Shown piece after piece: positions 18,124-27,156 of a stretch of DNA of 64,000 bases (position 1 is its first letter; each line of letters begins with the position of its first letter). Under the pieces are notes generated by a model that saw only the letters and a program-made list of their open reading frames with translations, ran no database searches and had not been told where the DNA came from. The stretch is from contig CBDEGR010000002.1 of NCBI GenBank assembly GCA_965237895.1, positions 1,860,001-1,924,000 on the forward strand, in the 5' to 3' direction. The translations under genes were made by a program, and so were the position numbers. Source of the DNA: CBDEGR01 sp965237895. GTDB taxonomy: Bacteria; Acidobacteriota; Terriglobia; UBA7540; JAPUME01.

Positions 18124-18609
18124 ATGTCGCGGTCAAAAAAGGACTTACAGTCACGGGTCTTGGCTCGCAACCGCCAAGCATCTCACTACTACACCTTCCT
18201 GGAGCAATTTGAAGTAGGAATCGAATTAAAGGGGACTGAGGTTAAGTCCATCCGGGAAGGCAAGGCCAGCCTCCGCGAAAGCTATGCTGCCATCAAGAAC
18301 GAGCAGGCTTGGCTCTACAACTGCCACGTGACTCCGTATCCCCCCGCCGGCAAACTCAATCACGAGGCGCTCCGTGTGAAGCGCCTGCTCATGCACAAAA
18401 GAGAGATTCTCCGCTTGATCGGCCACACTCGAGAGAAGGGCCAGACGCTCATTCCCCTCCAACTCTATCTGAAAAAAAACCGCATCAAGTGCGAGTTGGC
18501 CCTGGCCAAGGGTAAGAAAATTTACGACCATCGCGAAACGCTCCGGCGGAAAACGATACGCCGCGAGGCTGAAGAAGCCGTCCGCGATCACCGGCGCTGG
18601 CAAAAATGA
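18124..18609 (+). CDS. smpB: SsrA-binding protein SmpB
   Basis: 161-residue tmRNA partner for trans-translation. OB-fold motifs are present: HYYTFLEQFEVGIELKGTEV, SIREGKASLRESYA, NCHVTPY, LLMHKREI, LQLYLKKNRIKCELALAKGKK and the C-terminal basic tail KIYDHRETLRRKT. ATG 18124 has GAGGCG close by and an upstream GGGAGG. An in-frame ATG 63 bases earlier would add residues not seen in the family. The ssrA gene is not in this window. Confidence 0.96.
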   Translation: MSRSKKDLQSRVLARNRQASHYYTFLEQFEVGIELKGTEVKSIREGKASLRESYAAIKNEQAWLYNCHVTPYPPAGKLNHEALRVKRLLMHKREILRLIGHTREKGQTLIPLQLYLKKNRIKCELALAKGKKIYDHRETLRRKTIRREAEEAVRDHRRWQK

Positions 18610-18659
18610 CGTAATCCCCAGCGGCACGAACTACGTAGGGACCGAGAGAGGAAGCATTC

Positions 18660-20156
18660 TTGAAAATCGAGCTGGGAAAAGACCTGGAGAAGGCGTCGCT
18701 TCCGGCGCTTGCCGTATTTACCTTCGAGGAAGACGCCGGCAAGAGCGGCACGGCCAGCTCCCTGCCGGCGGCCACACAGAAAAAGCTGGCAGGCTTGAAG
18801 TCGGCCGGGGAGCTTTCCGGCCGGGAGTTCGAATGCATGCTGTTGCATTCGCCGGATGGGTTGGACTGCGAACGGCTGTTGGTCATCGGCGCCGGGAAGA
18901 AGAAAAATTTCTCCGGCCTGTTGCATCGCCGGGTGGCGGGCGCGGCGGCCAGGTTCCTCCGCGCAAAAAGTATGCACGAGATGGGCTGGGTTCTTGAGGG
19001 CGATTCCACCGCCCACGCCGCTTTCTCTCCCCAGTGGGCCGCCGAAGGAGTGGTGTTGGCGGACTTCGACGGCGAAACCTATCGGACCGCCAAGGAAAAG
19101 AATCTCTCCCTCGATCGAGTGGTAATGTTCACTACCGGCTCGCAAAAACACCAGGAGGTTCGGCAGGCGGTCGAGCGGGGCCGCATCATCGGCGAAGCCC
19201 AAAATTGGGCGCGTGAGCTGGTCAACGAGCCGTCAAATTCTCTCACGCCCACCATCCTGGCAGAAAAGGCCGAAGGCATGGCGAACCGGCATGGGCTGAA
19301 GGCGGAGGTGGTCGGTCCGAAGCAGATTCAAACGCTGAAGATGGGCGCGTTCTGGTCGGTGGCGCAGGGCAGCCCGGAAGTGCCGGCCCGTCTGATTGTG
19401 CTGCGCTACGAACCGGCGGACGCTCCCGCTTCTCCCCTCATCGGCTTGGTCGGAAAAGGAGTTACGTTCGATACCGGCGGCATCTCCATCAAACCGAGCG
19501 ACAGTATGCACGAAATGAAGACCGATATGGCGGGCGCCGCCACCATGCTGGCCGTCATGCAGGTCATCGCCCAATTGAAGCCGCGCGTAAAGGTTATCGC
19601 CGTGGTCCCGGCCACCGACAACATGCCGAGCGGCACGGCGCAGAAGCCCGGCGACGTCCAGACTTCGCTCTCCGGCAAGACCATCGAAATTCTCAATACC
19701 GACGCCGAAGGAAGGCTGCTGCTGGCCGACGCGCTGACCTACGCAAACCAACTGGGCTGCACGCACTTGGTCGACGCCGCCACGTTGACCGGGGCGGTGA
19801 TGGTTGCTCTGGGCGGAATCTATACGGGCGTCTTCGGTTGGAACCAAGAGTGGGTGGACCGGGTGCTTGCCAGCGCCCGCCACGCCGGAGAGAAATTCTG
19901 GCACATGCCAGTCGATGAGGAATACCGGCCCCAGTACCGGAGCGCCATCGCCGACTTCGCCAATACCGGCGGCCGATACGGCGGGGCCATCACGGCGGCA
20001 ATGTTCGTGGGAGAATTTGTCGATAAGACTCCGTGGGTCCATCTAGACATTGCCGGGACCCGTTGGCTGAACGAGGAGAAACCCTACATGGCGAAGGGAG
20101 CCACCGGAGTAGGCGTGGCCACGCTGACGCGCCTGTTGACCGACATTGCGAAATAA
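18660..20156 (+). CDS. pepA: Leucyl aminopeptidase PepA (M17)
   Basis: 498-residue cytosolic dizinc aminopeptidase. The N-terminal macro-like domain covers about 1-170. The catalytic domain shows VGKGVTFDTGGISIKP, the metal and active-site MKTDMAGAATM and the family signature NTDAEGRLLLAD. TTG start at 18660 with GAGAGGAAG upstream; no ATG fits the family N-terminus better. Lies 50 bp after smpB and 43 bp before the trkA-like gene, all in the same direction. Confidence 0.95.
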   Translation: MKIELGKDLEKASLPALAVFTFEEDAGKSGTASSLPAATQKKLAGLKSAGELSGREFECMLLHSPDGLDCERLLVIGAGKKKNFSGLLHRRVAGAAARFLRAKSMHEMGWVLEGDSTAHAAFSPQWAAEGVVLADFDGETYRTAKEKNLSLDRVVMFTTGSQKHQEVRQAVERGRIIGEAQNWARELVNEPSNSLTPTILAEKAEGMANRHGLKAEVVGPKQIQTLKMGAFWSVAQGSPEVPARLIVLRYEPADAPASPLIGLVGKGVTFDTGGISIKPSDSMHEMKTDMAGAATMLAVMQVIAQLKPRVKVIAVVPATDNMPSGTAQKPGDVQTSLSGKTIEILNTDAEGRLLLADALTYANQLGCTHLVDAATLTGAVMVALGGIYTGVFGWNQEWVDRVLASARHAGEKFWHMPVDEEYRPQYRSAIADFANTGGRYGGAITAAMFVGEFVDKTPWVHLDIAGTRWLNEEKPYMAKGATGVGVATLTRLLTDIAK

Positions 20157-20199
20157 AGCGGGGCGAAGTAATCCCGGGCGAAATAAGTAAGGAATCCTT

Positions 20200-21357
20200 A
20201 TGAAGATCATCGTCATCGGATACGGCCGAGTGGGCCGCCAGTTCGTGAATCGGATCGACACCGAAACTCACGAACTTGTCGTCATCGACAAAGAGAAAAG
20301 AACCCTCGAAAGCTTCCAGGGCGCGCCCAACGTACGGGCGCTTTCCGGAAACGCCATCGATGAAGACATCCTGCGGGAAGCCGGCGCCGAGGAAGCGGAT
20401 GTTCTTCTTGCCCTGACACGGGACGAGAACACCAACCTGATGGTGGCGCAGATCGCCCGCGTCATCTTCAACGTCCCGAAAGTTCTGGCGATTATTTACG
20501 ATCCTGCGCGGGAATCGAGTTTCCGGGAGCTCGGCATCGAAGCGCTGCCGCTGACGTTGGCGGGGGCGGAAATTCTGGCCGGGTGGCTGGACGGCTCCCC
20601 CGGCCCGGGCTCGGCTGTCGCCCGCATTATGAAGCCGGTCGACAGCACGCGACCCTCGCGCGTCCGGGTTCGTCCCATCGACGCCCATGACGACTCCTTC
20701 TACGTAATTATTGTGGGCGGCGGGCTGGTGGGATTCTATTTGGCGCGTGATCTGCTGCGGTCCGGGCACGAGGTGACGATTATCGAAAGCGACCCGGCTA
20801 CCCACGAGTTGGTCGCCGAGCATATCGACTGCCCGGTGATCATCGGCGACGGTTCCTCGACGGCGACACTGGAGCAGGCCGGGGCCAGCCGGGCCAACAT
20901 CCTCTGCTCCGTCACCAACCACGACCAGGACAACTTGATCGCCTGCCAGGTTGGCAAGTTCCGCTTCGGCGTTCCCAAGACGGTGGCCCGCGTCAAGAAC
21001 CCCAAGAATGAAGCCGTCATGCGCCGCTTAGGGGTCGATACCACGGTCAGCTCGACGGCCATCATCACGCGCGTGATTGAAACTGAGCTGCCTACGTCGA
21101 ACATCAAGACGCTGCTCGAGCTGCATGACTCGGGCGTTGAACTGCTCGAATACCAGCTGGGCAGAAACTCTGCGGTGATCGGCAAGCAACCCCAGCAGAT
21201 CGAGTGGCCGGCTCAGGTCAACTTGGTCACCATCTTACGGCGCGGCGAGGTGATGATGCCGTGCCAGGACACGCGCTTTGAAAAAGAAGATACCATCCTC
21301 GCCCTCGTGCCGCGAAGCCGGGAAGAGGAAGTGAAGAAGATTTTCTTTTCCTCGTAA
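20200..21357 (+). CDS. trkA: TrkA-family K+ uptake regulator with two RCK_N domains
   Basis: 385-residue cytoplasmic NAD-binding regulator of potassium transport. It contains two Rossmann RCK_N domains, one opening IIVIGYGRVG at residue 3 and a second opening VIIVGGGLVGFYLARDLL near residue 168, then one TrkA_C domain in the last 80 residues. The first TrkA_C of standard TrkA is not evident, and the join looks like a fusion of the two-protein CeoB/CeoC arrangement. No TrkH/TrkG channel lies in the window. ATG 20200 is preceded by AAGGA-type bases. Confidence 0.87.
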   Translation: MKIIVIGYGRVGRQFVNRIDTETHELVVIDKEKRTLESFQGAPNVRALSGNAIDEDILREAGAEEADVLLALTRDENTNLMVAQIARVIFNVPKVLAIIYDPARESSFRELGIEALPLTLAGAEILAGWLDGSPGPGSAVARIMKPVDSTRPSRVRVRPIDAHDDSFYVIIVGGGLVGFYLARDLLRSGHEVTIIESDPATHELVAEHIDCPVIIGDGSSTATLEQAGASRANILCSVTNHDQDNLIACQVGKFRFGVPKTVARVKNPKNEAVMRRLGVDTTVSSTAIITRVIETELPTSNIKTLLELHDSGVELLEYQLGRNSAVIGKQPQQIEWPAQVNLVTILRRGEVMMPCQDTRFEKEDTILALVPRSREEEVKKIFFSS

Positions 21358-21401
21358 GGCTGCTTGAAGAAACCGCCGAAGTGCCTTCCCAAGGATTGAG
21401 G

Positions 21402-23459
21402 CTACATCCTATCCGGCACTCGAATCCCCAACAACTCCAGCAGCTTGGTGAGCGTAACGGCTACCAGGTGTACCAGCATGAGCAGGAAGACCTGCCGCTC
21501 TTCGTATTTTTCGGTAAGAATGTGATGGCGGTGGTAGAAATTATTGAAGGCTTGCGCCAAACGGAACCCGTATTTGGCGAGCACGGAAGATTCCAAGGAA
21601 TCGACCGCCTGCCGCGTGACCAACTCCAACTGAAGACTCAGAGCCACCAGCTCCCACAGAGAGTCACCCTCTTTCCCACCGAAGAACTTCCCCAGCAGCT
21701 CCGGTGTAAGACGTTCCTTCAATAGTTGGGGCAATGAATCGGCCTGAAATCCTGGATGCGTTTCTTCGTATCGGCGAAAAATATTCTTCGCCCGCACAAC
21801 GGTGTATTGTAGGTATGGTCCGGTTTCTCCTTCAAAAGCCAGAGCGTCCTGAAAGTCGAAAACGATCAGCGAGTTTCGCGTGTACTTCAGAAGGAAATAG
21901 CGGAGTGCGCCGACGGCGATGGTTTGGGAAATCTCTTTCCGTTCCGCCTCCGGCGCATCGGCGTGCCGGGCGGTGACCTCGCGTCGGGCTTCGTAAATCA
22001 GGCGGTCGATCAAGTCGTCGGCTTTGACGCCCAAACCCTTGCGACCGGAGACCTCCACATAGGAGCGCTTCTTCGTCTCCTCGTCGAGCGGGATGCCCAT
22101 CTCCTGCGCGCAACGCTGTGAGAGGCCGACCACCTCATAGGCGACGTGATACAGCCGGGCGGCCTGCTCGGGGTATCCCATGGCCCGCAGGCCCGCGGCG
22201 ACGATGTTCTGCAAGTAGGACTGCCGGCGGTCGATGACGGTATAGATTTCTCTACCCTTCCCGAACGCGGGAGCAGATTCCTCTCCGCCGGGCGCCGTCC
22301 TCCAGGCCTGCCGGCCGTCGGGATAGGCGTAGTCGGGCCGATAAGTGAAATCCAGGCCCAGAAGTCCAAATTTCCAGAGGTGATAGGCGATGTCCTTGCC
22401 CACGTAGGTCACCGTGCCGTTCGAGCGGACAATGATCTTTACGTATTCCTCCTCCGATTCATCGGCAGGCTCTCCGTCTTTTCCATTCAGGGCCATCACC
22501 CAACAGCCTTCGTTCTTCCCCGAGGTTTCAAACGTCAAAACGCCGGACTTCTTGAGCAGCTCGAAGGCCGTCTTCCAGAAATCCAAACGGAGGATTTCGC
22601 TCTCCTTGGCAAGCAGGTCGTAGCGGATATCGAGCCGCTGCATGGTCTCGAGATGCGTTCGAAGAATTGCCGTCGCAATCGTTTCCCCCATCCGCGCGGC
22701 TTCATTTTTGCCTTCGCCGTCTTCAATGGCCTTGAGCGCATCGGCGCGAAGCTTCAAGCGGTCTTTATCTTCCTCGTAGAAGCGGGCCACGTTCGCATAG
22801 AGGTCCCAACAGTAGTAATCGAAACGGCAGGAGGCGTCCTCATTCCGTGCCAGCCGGGCGACATCCTGGGGTGACTTTTTCTCAAGAGCCACAAAGCCCA
22901 CGACCACGTCCGCCACCTGCACGCCCGTATCGTCAATGTAGTTCTGCACCTCGACCTGACCGCCCAGATACCGCAGTTGCCGCACCAGGGAGTCACCCAT
23001 CACGGCATTCCGCAGGTGCCCGATGTGGGCCGCCTTGTTGGGGTTGATGCTGGTATGCTCGACAATTATTTTTCCCGACCTGATTTTTCCCGGCCCCTCT
23101 TTTCCCGCCGGGGACATCCATTCTTCGCCCGCCGCCGCTGAGCCGGATGCAAGGCGGTAGCGATAGCCGCGAGCGGCGACCTCGGGCCGGGCCAGGAAAA
23201 GGTTCAAATAACCGCCGCCGGCTACGCGCGCCTTCCGGACTCCCGCCAGCGGCAGAAAAGCCTCGGCCAGCTTTTCGGCAATCTTGCGGGGCGGTTGACG
23301 GAGTTTCTTGGCCAACTCGAAGCAGACGGGCGTGGAGATATCCCCCAGCTCGATCTTCGGCGGCGTGCTCAGGACGGGGGATGCGACCTCGATACCGAAC
23401 ACCTGCTGCGCCGTTTCGGCAATCCGGTCTCTTACGGCTTGGTGAATTGCACCCAGCAC
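21402..23459 (-). CDS. argS: Arginyl-tRNA synthetase (long form)
   Basis: 685-residue class I synthetase. N-terminal Add1 domain; the HIGH motif is in NPNKAAHIGHLRNAVMGD; NYIDDTGVQVADVV follows. The KMSKS region is modified to SGRKGLGVKADDL, as in many ArgS. A DALR anticodon domain at the end includes FNNFYHRHHIL. Roughly 100 residues longer than E. coli ArgS through insertions such as FDYYCWDLYANV. GTG start 23459 has AGGAGG six bases upstream. Convergent with trkA. Confidence 0.95.
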   Translation of the reverse strand: MLGAIHQAVRDRIAETAQQVFGIEVASPVLSTPPKIELGDISTPVCFELAKKLRQPPRKIAEKLAEAFLPLAGVRKARVAGGGYLNLFLARPEVAARGYRYRLASGSAAAGEEWMSPAGKEGPGKIRSGKIIVEHTSINPNKAAHIGHLRNAVMGDSLVRQLRYLGGQVEVQNYIDDTGVQVADVVVGFVALEKKSPQDVARLARNEDASCRFDYYCWDLYANVARFYEEDKDRLKLRADALKAIEDGEGKNEAARMGETIATAILRTHLETMQRLDIRYDLLAKESEILRLDFWKTAFELLKKSGVLTFETSGKNEGCWVMALNGKDGEPADESEEEYVKIIVRSNGTVTYVGKDIAYHLWKFGLLGLDFTYRPDYAYPDGRQAWRTAPGGEESAPAFGKGREIYTVIDRRQSYLQNIVAAGLRAMGYPEQAARLYHVAYEVVGLSQRCAQEMGIPLDEETKKRSYVEVSGRKGLGVKADDLIDRLIYEARREVTARHADAPEAERKEISQTIAVGALRYFLLKYTRNSLIVFDFQDALAFEGETGPYLQYTVVRAKNIFRRYEETHPGFQADSLPQLLKERLTPELLGKFFGGKEGDSLWELVALSLQLELVTRQAVDSLESSVLAKYGFRLAQAFNNFYHRHHILTEKYEERQVFLLMLVHLVAVTLTKLLELLGIRVPDRM

Positions 23460-23556
23460 TCGACCCTCCTTGGTTTGAAATGCGCCCCATTATAGCAAAG
23501 CGGCGAGCCCCACCTCTCTCCGCCGAGTGTAGAATCACTTAATAGTTTGGACTGAA

Positions 23557-24414
23557 GTGGCGGGAGACACCACTCCTCCGGTCGAGAACGGGAAACTTCA
23601 TTGCTACCTCTGTCCCCGCCATTGCCGCATCGGCGAGGGACAGAACGGGTTCTGTTACATTCGGAAGAACATCGGCGGCAAGCTCTACAACCTGGGCTAC
23701 GCACAGCCCGCCGTGGTCGACGCTGCCGTCGAATCCGGCTGCCCCAGCATCGCCTTCACCTACAATGAGCCGACTATCTGGGGCGAGTACGTCGTGGACA
23801 CCTCCAAGCTCGCCCACCGGCAAGGACTCCAGACCGTCATGGTGTCCAACGGCTACATTACGCCGGAAGCGCTGCGGGATGTTTACCGCCATATCGACGC
23901 GGCGAATGTTGATTTGAAATCTTTTACCGAGACATTTTACTTCAAAATCACACTCAGTCATCTGGAACCTGTTCTCGAAACCTTGAAGTTGCCCCGGCAG
24001 GAAACTTCCGTCTGGCTTGAAATCACCAATCTGATGATCCCCCCGTTGAACGATTCGGAGGACGAGACCCCCTTGCACTTCACGGCGGTTCATCCGGACT
24101 ATAAGTTGCATAACATTTCCAATACGCCGCCGCCGACCCTGCACCGCGCGCGGCAGATTGCCCTCGAATGCGGGCTGAAGTACGTATACGAAGGCAACAT
24201 CTTCAGCGACGACGCGGCCCATACCGTCTGTCCGGGTTGCCGCCGGCCCGTCATCCCCCGCTCCTGGCACCGCATCCTCGAAAACCGCGTCCGCCCGGAC
24301 GGCGGCTGCGGCTACTGCGGGTACAAAATCAAAGGAAGGTTCACCACGACCCGCAACGGATATCCCGCCGGCACTCACAATTGGAAAAGCAAGAATCCCC
24401 CGCTCGTTGTTTAA
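23557..24414 (+). CDS. AmrS-like (AmmeMemoRadiSam) protein lacking the radical-SAM cysteine motif
   Basis: 285 residues with clear similarity to the radical-SAM enzyme of the AmmeMemoRadiSam system. The N-terminal cysteine set (CYLCPRHC...GFC), SGCPSIAFTYNEPTIWGEY, AANVDLKSFTE, LEPVLETLK, HFTAVHPDYKL and the C-terminal CPGC/CGYCG pairs are present. The family normally has about 60 residues between LYNLGY and VVDAA, containing GRP-INVDPIEKKP and the cluster ligands CxxxCxxC; here LYNLGY runs straight into AQPAVVDAA. A second gap of 15-20 residues falls between LNDSE and DETPLHF. Both gaps are in frame. A 4Fe-4S/SAM enzyme cannot work without these cysteines, so this is probably inactive, or an assembly artefact. 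GTG start. Confidence 0.75.
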   Translation: MAGDTTPPVENGKLHCYLCPRHCRIGEGQNGFCYIRKNIGGKLYNLGYAQPAVVDAAVESGCPSIAFTYNEPTIWGEYVVDTSKLAHRQGLQTVMVSNGYITPEALRDVYRHIDAANVDLKSFTETFYFKITLSHLEPVLETLKLPRQETSVWLEITNLMIPPLNDSEDETPLHFTAVHPDYKLHNISNTPPPTLHRARQIALECGLKYVYEGNIFSDDAAHTVCPGCRRPVIPRSWHRILENRVRPDGGCGYCGYKIKGRFTTTRNGYPAGTHNWKSKNPPLVV

Positions 24415-24575
24415 GTTTCTCTCCCCTCCGACCTCCAAAACGGCTCCGAGATAGAGTAAAATGGCAGCCCTACGGCAAGCACTATAGTTCCTTTGAGGCC
24501 CGGCGACCCGCGCTTGAATGAGTGGCCGCGAGGCGGTATGGATTTCGCCTTAATTTGAGAGCCGGAGGAAAAAAC

Positions 24576-25370
24576 ATGGCGCCGAAAAAGCGGAGGCTCG
24601 AAAATAGAACGGCTCTGATTACCGGAGCCTCGCGCGGCCTGGGACGCGCCATGGCCGTCCGGTTTGCCGCCGAAGGCGCTGCGGTGGCCGTCAATTACCT
24701 CGTCAACCGGGAGGCGGCCGAACAAGTCTGCCGCACAATCACCCAAGCAGGCGGCAAAGCTCTCAGCGTGCAAGCCGACGTAGCCGACGAGTCGAAAGTA
24801 AAGCAGATGGTCGAGGCGGTCATGAAAGAATTCGGGCGCATCGACATCCTGGTCAACAACGCCGGACTCCTCCTGGCAGCGCCGCTGCTGGAAGTTCCCT
24901 TGGCAGACGTCGACCGAATGTACGAGGTCAATATCAAAGGGATACTGCATTGCACGCAAGCGGTTGGGCCATTTATGGTGGAGAAAAAGTACGGACGGAT
25001 TCTAAATCTCTCTTCCATCGCCGCCTTGGGCACGGCCTTCATCGGGACCAGCGCCTACGCGGCCACCAAAGCGGCCGTCGTGGTATTGACGAAACGTATG
25101 GCATTCGAATTCGGGCCTCACAACATTACCGTCAACGCCATTTCGCCGGGCTTCATCAAGACCGACATGACGGTTCCAGACCTCTCGTCCCCTGCAACCC
25201 AACAAAAGATCGAAAACACGGCCCAAAAATCCATGCTCGGACGGGTCGGTGAACCCGAGGACATCGCCAACGCCGCTCTGTTCCTGGTCTCCGACGAGGC
25301 CTCCTTCCTTACCTCGCAGACGATTACCGTCGACGGCGGGCGGATGGATTACCTCAGCTATTCGGTCTAG
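24576..25370 (+). CDS. Short-chain dehydrogenase/reductase, FabG-like
   Basis: 264-residue classical SDR. Cofactor motif TGASRGLG near the N-terminus, NNAG, catalytic Ser in NLSSIAALG, and YAATK (Tyr-x3-Lys) are in order; the C-terminus has ISPGFIKTDM and a terminal DGGRMDY. Basic residues in the first turn (LVNREAAEQ) suggest NADPH. Similar to FabG, but with no other fatty-acid genes beside it the substrate is uncertain. ATG 24576 has GGAGGA eight bases upstream. Confidence 0.88.
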   Translation: MAPKKRRLENRTALITGASRGLGRAMAVRFAAEGAAVAVNYLVNREAAEQVCRTITQAGGKALSVQADVADESKVKQMVEAVMKEFGRIDILVNNAGLLLAAPLLEVPLADVDRMYEVNIKGILHCTQAVGPFMVEKKYGRILNLSSIAALGTAFIGTSAYAATKAAVVVLTKRMAFEFGPHNITVNAISPGFIKTDMTVPDLSSPATQQKIENTAQKSMLGRVGEPEDIANAALFLVSDEASFLTSQTITVDGGRMDYLSYSV

Positions 25371-25421
25371 CGGTTACGGTGTAAGCTCCAAGAAAACTCA
25401 TTCGAAACGAGGTTCGAACCT

Positions 25422-26807
25422 TTGAGAAAATTCACTTTTCCCCTAAAATTTTTCACGATTCCATTGTGCGTGCTTGCCGTGACCCTGATTGGGGTTCCGC
25501 ATTTCGGAAAAGCTGAGGGAGCCGCGGCGCAACGGCGTGCCGTGATGATCTCCATCGACGGCCTTCCGCCCGACCTCTACTTGAATCGGGATAAGTACGG
25601 CCTGGAAATTCCCAACCTGCTGGAGCTGATGGAACAGGGCAGCTACGCGGAAGCCGTCGAAGGCGTCTATCCTTCCGTCACCTACCCTTCCCACACCACG
25701 TTGGTCACGGGCCGCCGGCCGCGCGAGCACGGCATCTTCACCAACTATTCCTCGCGCCAAGCGGGAAAGGATCCGGGCGTCTGGTTCTGGTATGCGGACG
25801 CAATCCGCGTGCCGACGTTGTGGGACTTGGCCAGGAAGAAGGACTTGAAGACCGGGGCCGTAAGCTGGCCCGTCTCGGTGGGAGCTGATGTCGATTGGCT
25901 GCTGCCGGAGATTCACGGCATCGGAGATACGCCCCGCCCTATCTGGGAAGTCGTCGCAGAAAATTCCTATCCGCAAGGTTTGATAGAAGAAGTTTTCAAA
26001 GTGAGCGGCGAGCCGCGCACCGGAGAGATCGGCGACAGCATACGAGCCCGCGCCGCCATCCACATCCTGAAAAAATACCGCCCGCACCTGCTCCTTCTTC
26101 ATATTTTCAATCTTGACGGCACGCATCACCAAACCGGGCCCGGCAGTCCGGAAGCGCGGAAGATGCTGGAGAAGCTCGACGGGTTCATCGGGCGGATTCG
26201 CGCGGCGGTTGATGAAATCGGGCTCAGTGACCAGACCGCCTTTTTCATCGTCTCCGACCATGGTTTCATGCGCGTGACACACACGCTCTCCCCAAACGTC
26301 TTGCTGACCAAAGCCGGACTTCTGAGGGTGGACGCAAAGGGAACGATCACCGGAGGAAAAGTTGCCACGGTGGGAAACGGCGGCTCCTTTTTCATCTACT
26401 GGCCTGCGGCCCAGGACGAAACACTGCGAAAGCAAGTGGACGAAGCGCTTCGCCCCATGCGGGAGCAAGGCCTGCTCTGGGCCCTCTTCGGCCGGAAGGC
26501 CGCGGCGGATTTATTCGCCGATGAAGACGTTCGACTGCTTCTTGAGGCCCCGACGGGTTATGCATTCTCCGGCAAGACGTTGGGGAAGTGGGTCGAAGAA
26601 CGCCGAAGCGTCGGCGGCGTGCACGGCTACCTTCCCACGCGGCCGGAGATGGCCACCTCCTTCATCGCCGCCGGGCCGGGTCTACGAAAGGTCGGAAGCC
26701 TGGGCCGTATTCGAATGATCGAAATTGCGCCGACCGTGGCGCGATATCTTGGAATTTACGAACCCGGCTTTGGGCACACGGATGGAATCGGAGAAGTGCT
26801 TCGTTAA
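25422..26807 (+). CDS. Secreted type I phosphodiesterase / nucleotide pyrophosphatase (alkaline phosphatase superfamily)
   Basis: 461-residue exported metal-dependent hydrolase. A signal peptide covers about 1-31 (FFTIPLCVLAVTLIGVPHF), cleaved near AEG/AAA. The zinc-site Asp is in MISIDGLPPD, and the nucleophile Thr lies in VTYPSHTTLVTG, matching the NPP family. Further metal ligands appear in HIFNLDGTHHQTGP and VSDHGFMRV. The product is expected in the periplasm. TTG start 25422 with GAGG ten bases upstream. Substrate, nucleotide or phosphonate, cannot be assigned. Confidence 0.87.
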   Translation: MRKFTFPLKFFTIPLCVLAVTLIGVPHFGKAEGAAAQRRAVMISIDGLPPDLYLNRDKYGLEIPNLLELMEQGSYAEAVEGVYPSVTYPSHTTLVTGRRPREHGIFTNYSSRQAGKDPGVWFWYADAIRVPTLWDLARKKDLKTGAVSWPVSVGADVDWLLPEIHGIGDTPRPIWEVVAENSYPQGLIEEVFKVSGEPRTGEIGDSIRARAAIHILKKYRPHLLLLHIFNLDGTHHQTGPGSPEARKMLEKLDGFIGRIRAAVDEIGLSDQTAFFIVSDHGFMRVTHTLSPNVLLTKAGLLRVDAKGTITGGKVATVGNGGSFFIYWPAAQDETLRKQVDEALRPMREQGLLWALFGRKAAADLFADEDVRLLLEAPTGYAFSGKTLGKWVEERRSVGGVHGYLPTRPEMATSFIAAGPGLRKVGSLGRIRMIEIAPTVARYLGIYEPGFGHTDGIGEVLR

Positions 26808-26828
26808 GAATTGGCCTGCAGAGTTGAC

Positions 26829-27149
26829 TCAGCGGGTGGAATCCTTAAGATCTTTTACCAAGTCTTCCAACGACTTGTTCGAAGGTTCGGGGGAGCGGAA
26901 GTAGGGGGCAAGGTCCACATCGGGAAAGCCGCGCCGGGTGAGCATCGCCGGAAGCTGTTCGCGGAAAGTCTCTTGCGAAGCACCTCTCAACGAAAGCCAT
27001 AATTTGAAAATAAGGCTGTGGATGGGATCTTGCCATTCGTAGGGGCCTAACAGTTCCCGTGCTGCTTCTTCCGTTTCGCCCCAGAGCGCACCTTGGCAGA
27101 TGGCTTGAAGTACCTCAAATTCAATCCGCTGCTGCTCCGGCCCGCTCAT
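26829..27149 (-). CDS. Hypothetical small helical protein
   Basis: 106 residues, no signal or membrane segment. Helical and leucine-rich; EFEVLQAICQGALWGETEEA and WQDPIHSLIFKLWL faintly recall the N-terminal domain of DnaB-type helicases, but the match is too weak to name. It starts seven bases before the end of the space after the membrane-protein gene (stop 27157) on the same strand, so the two are likely in one operon. Confidence 0.6.
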   Translation of the reverse strand: MSGPEQQRIEFEVLQAICQGALWGETEEAARELLGPYEWQDPIHSLIFKLWLSLRGASQETFREQLPAMLTRRGFPDVDLAPYFRSPEPSNKSLEDLVKDLKDSTR

Positions 27150-27156
27150 ACCTGCC

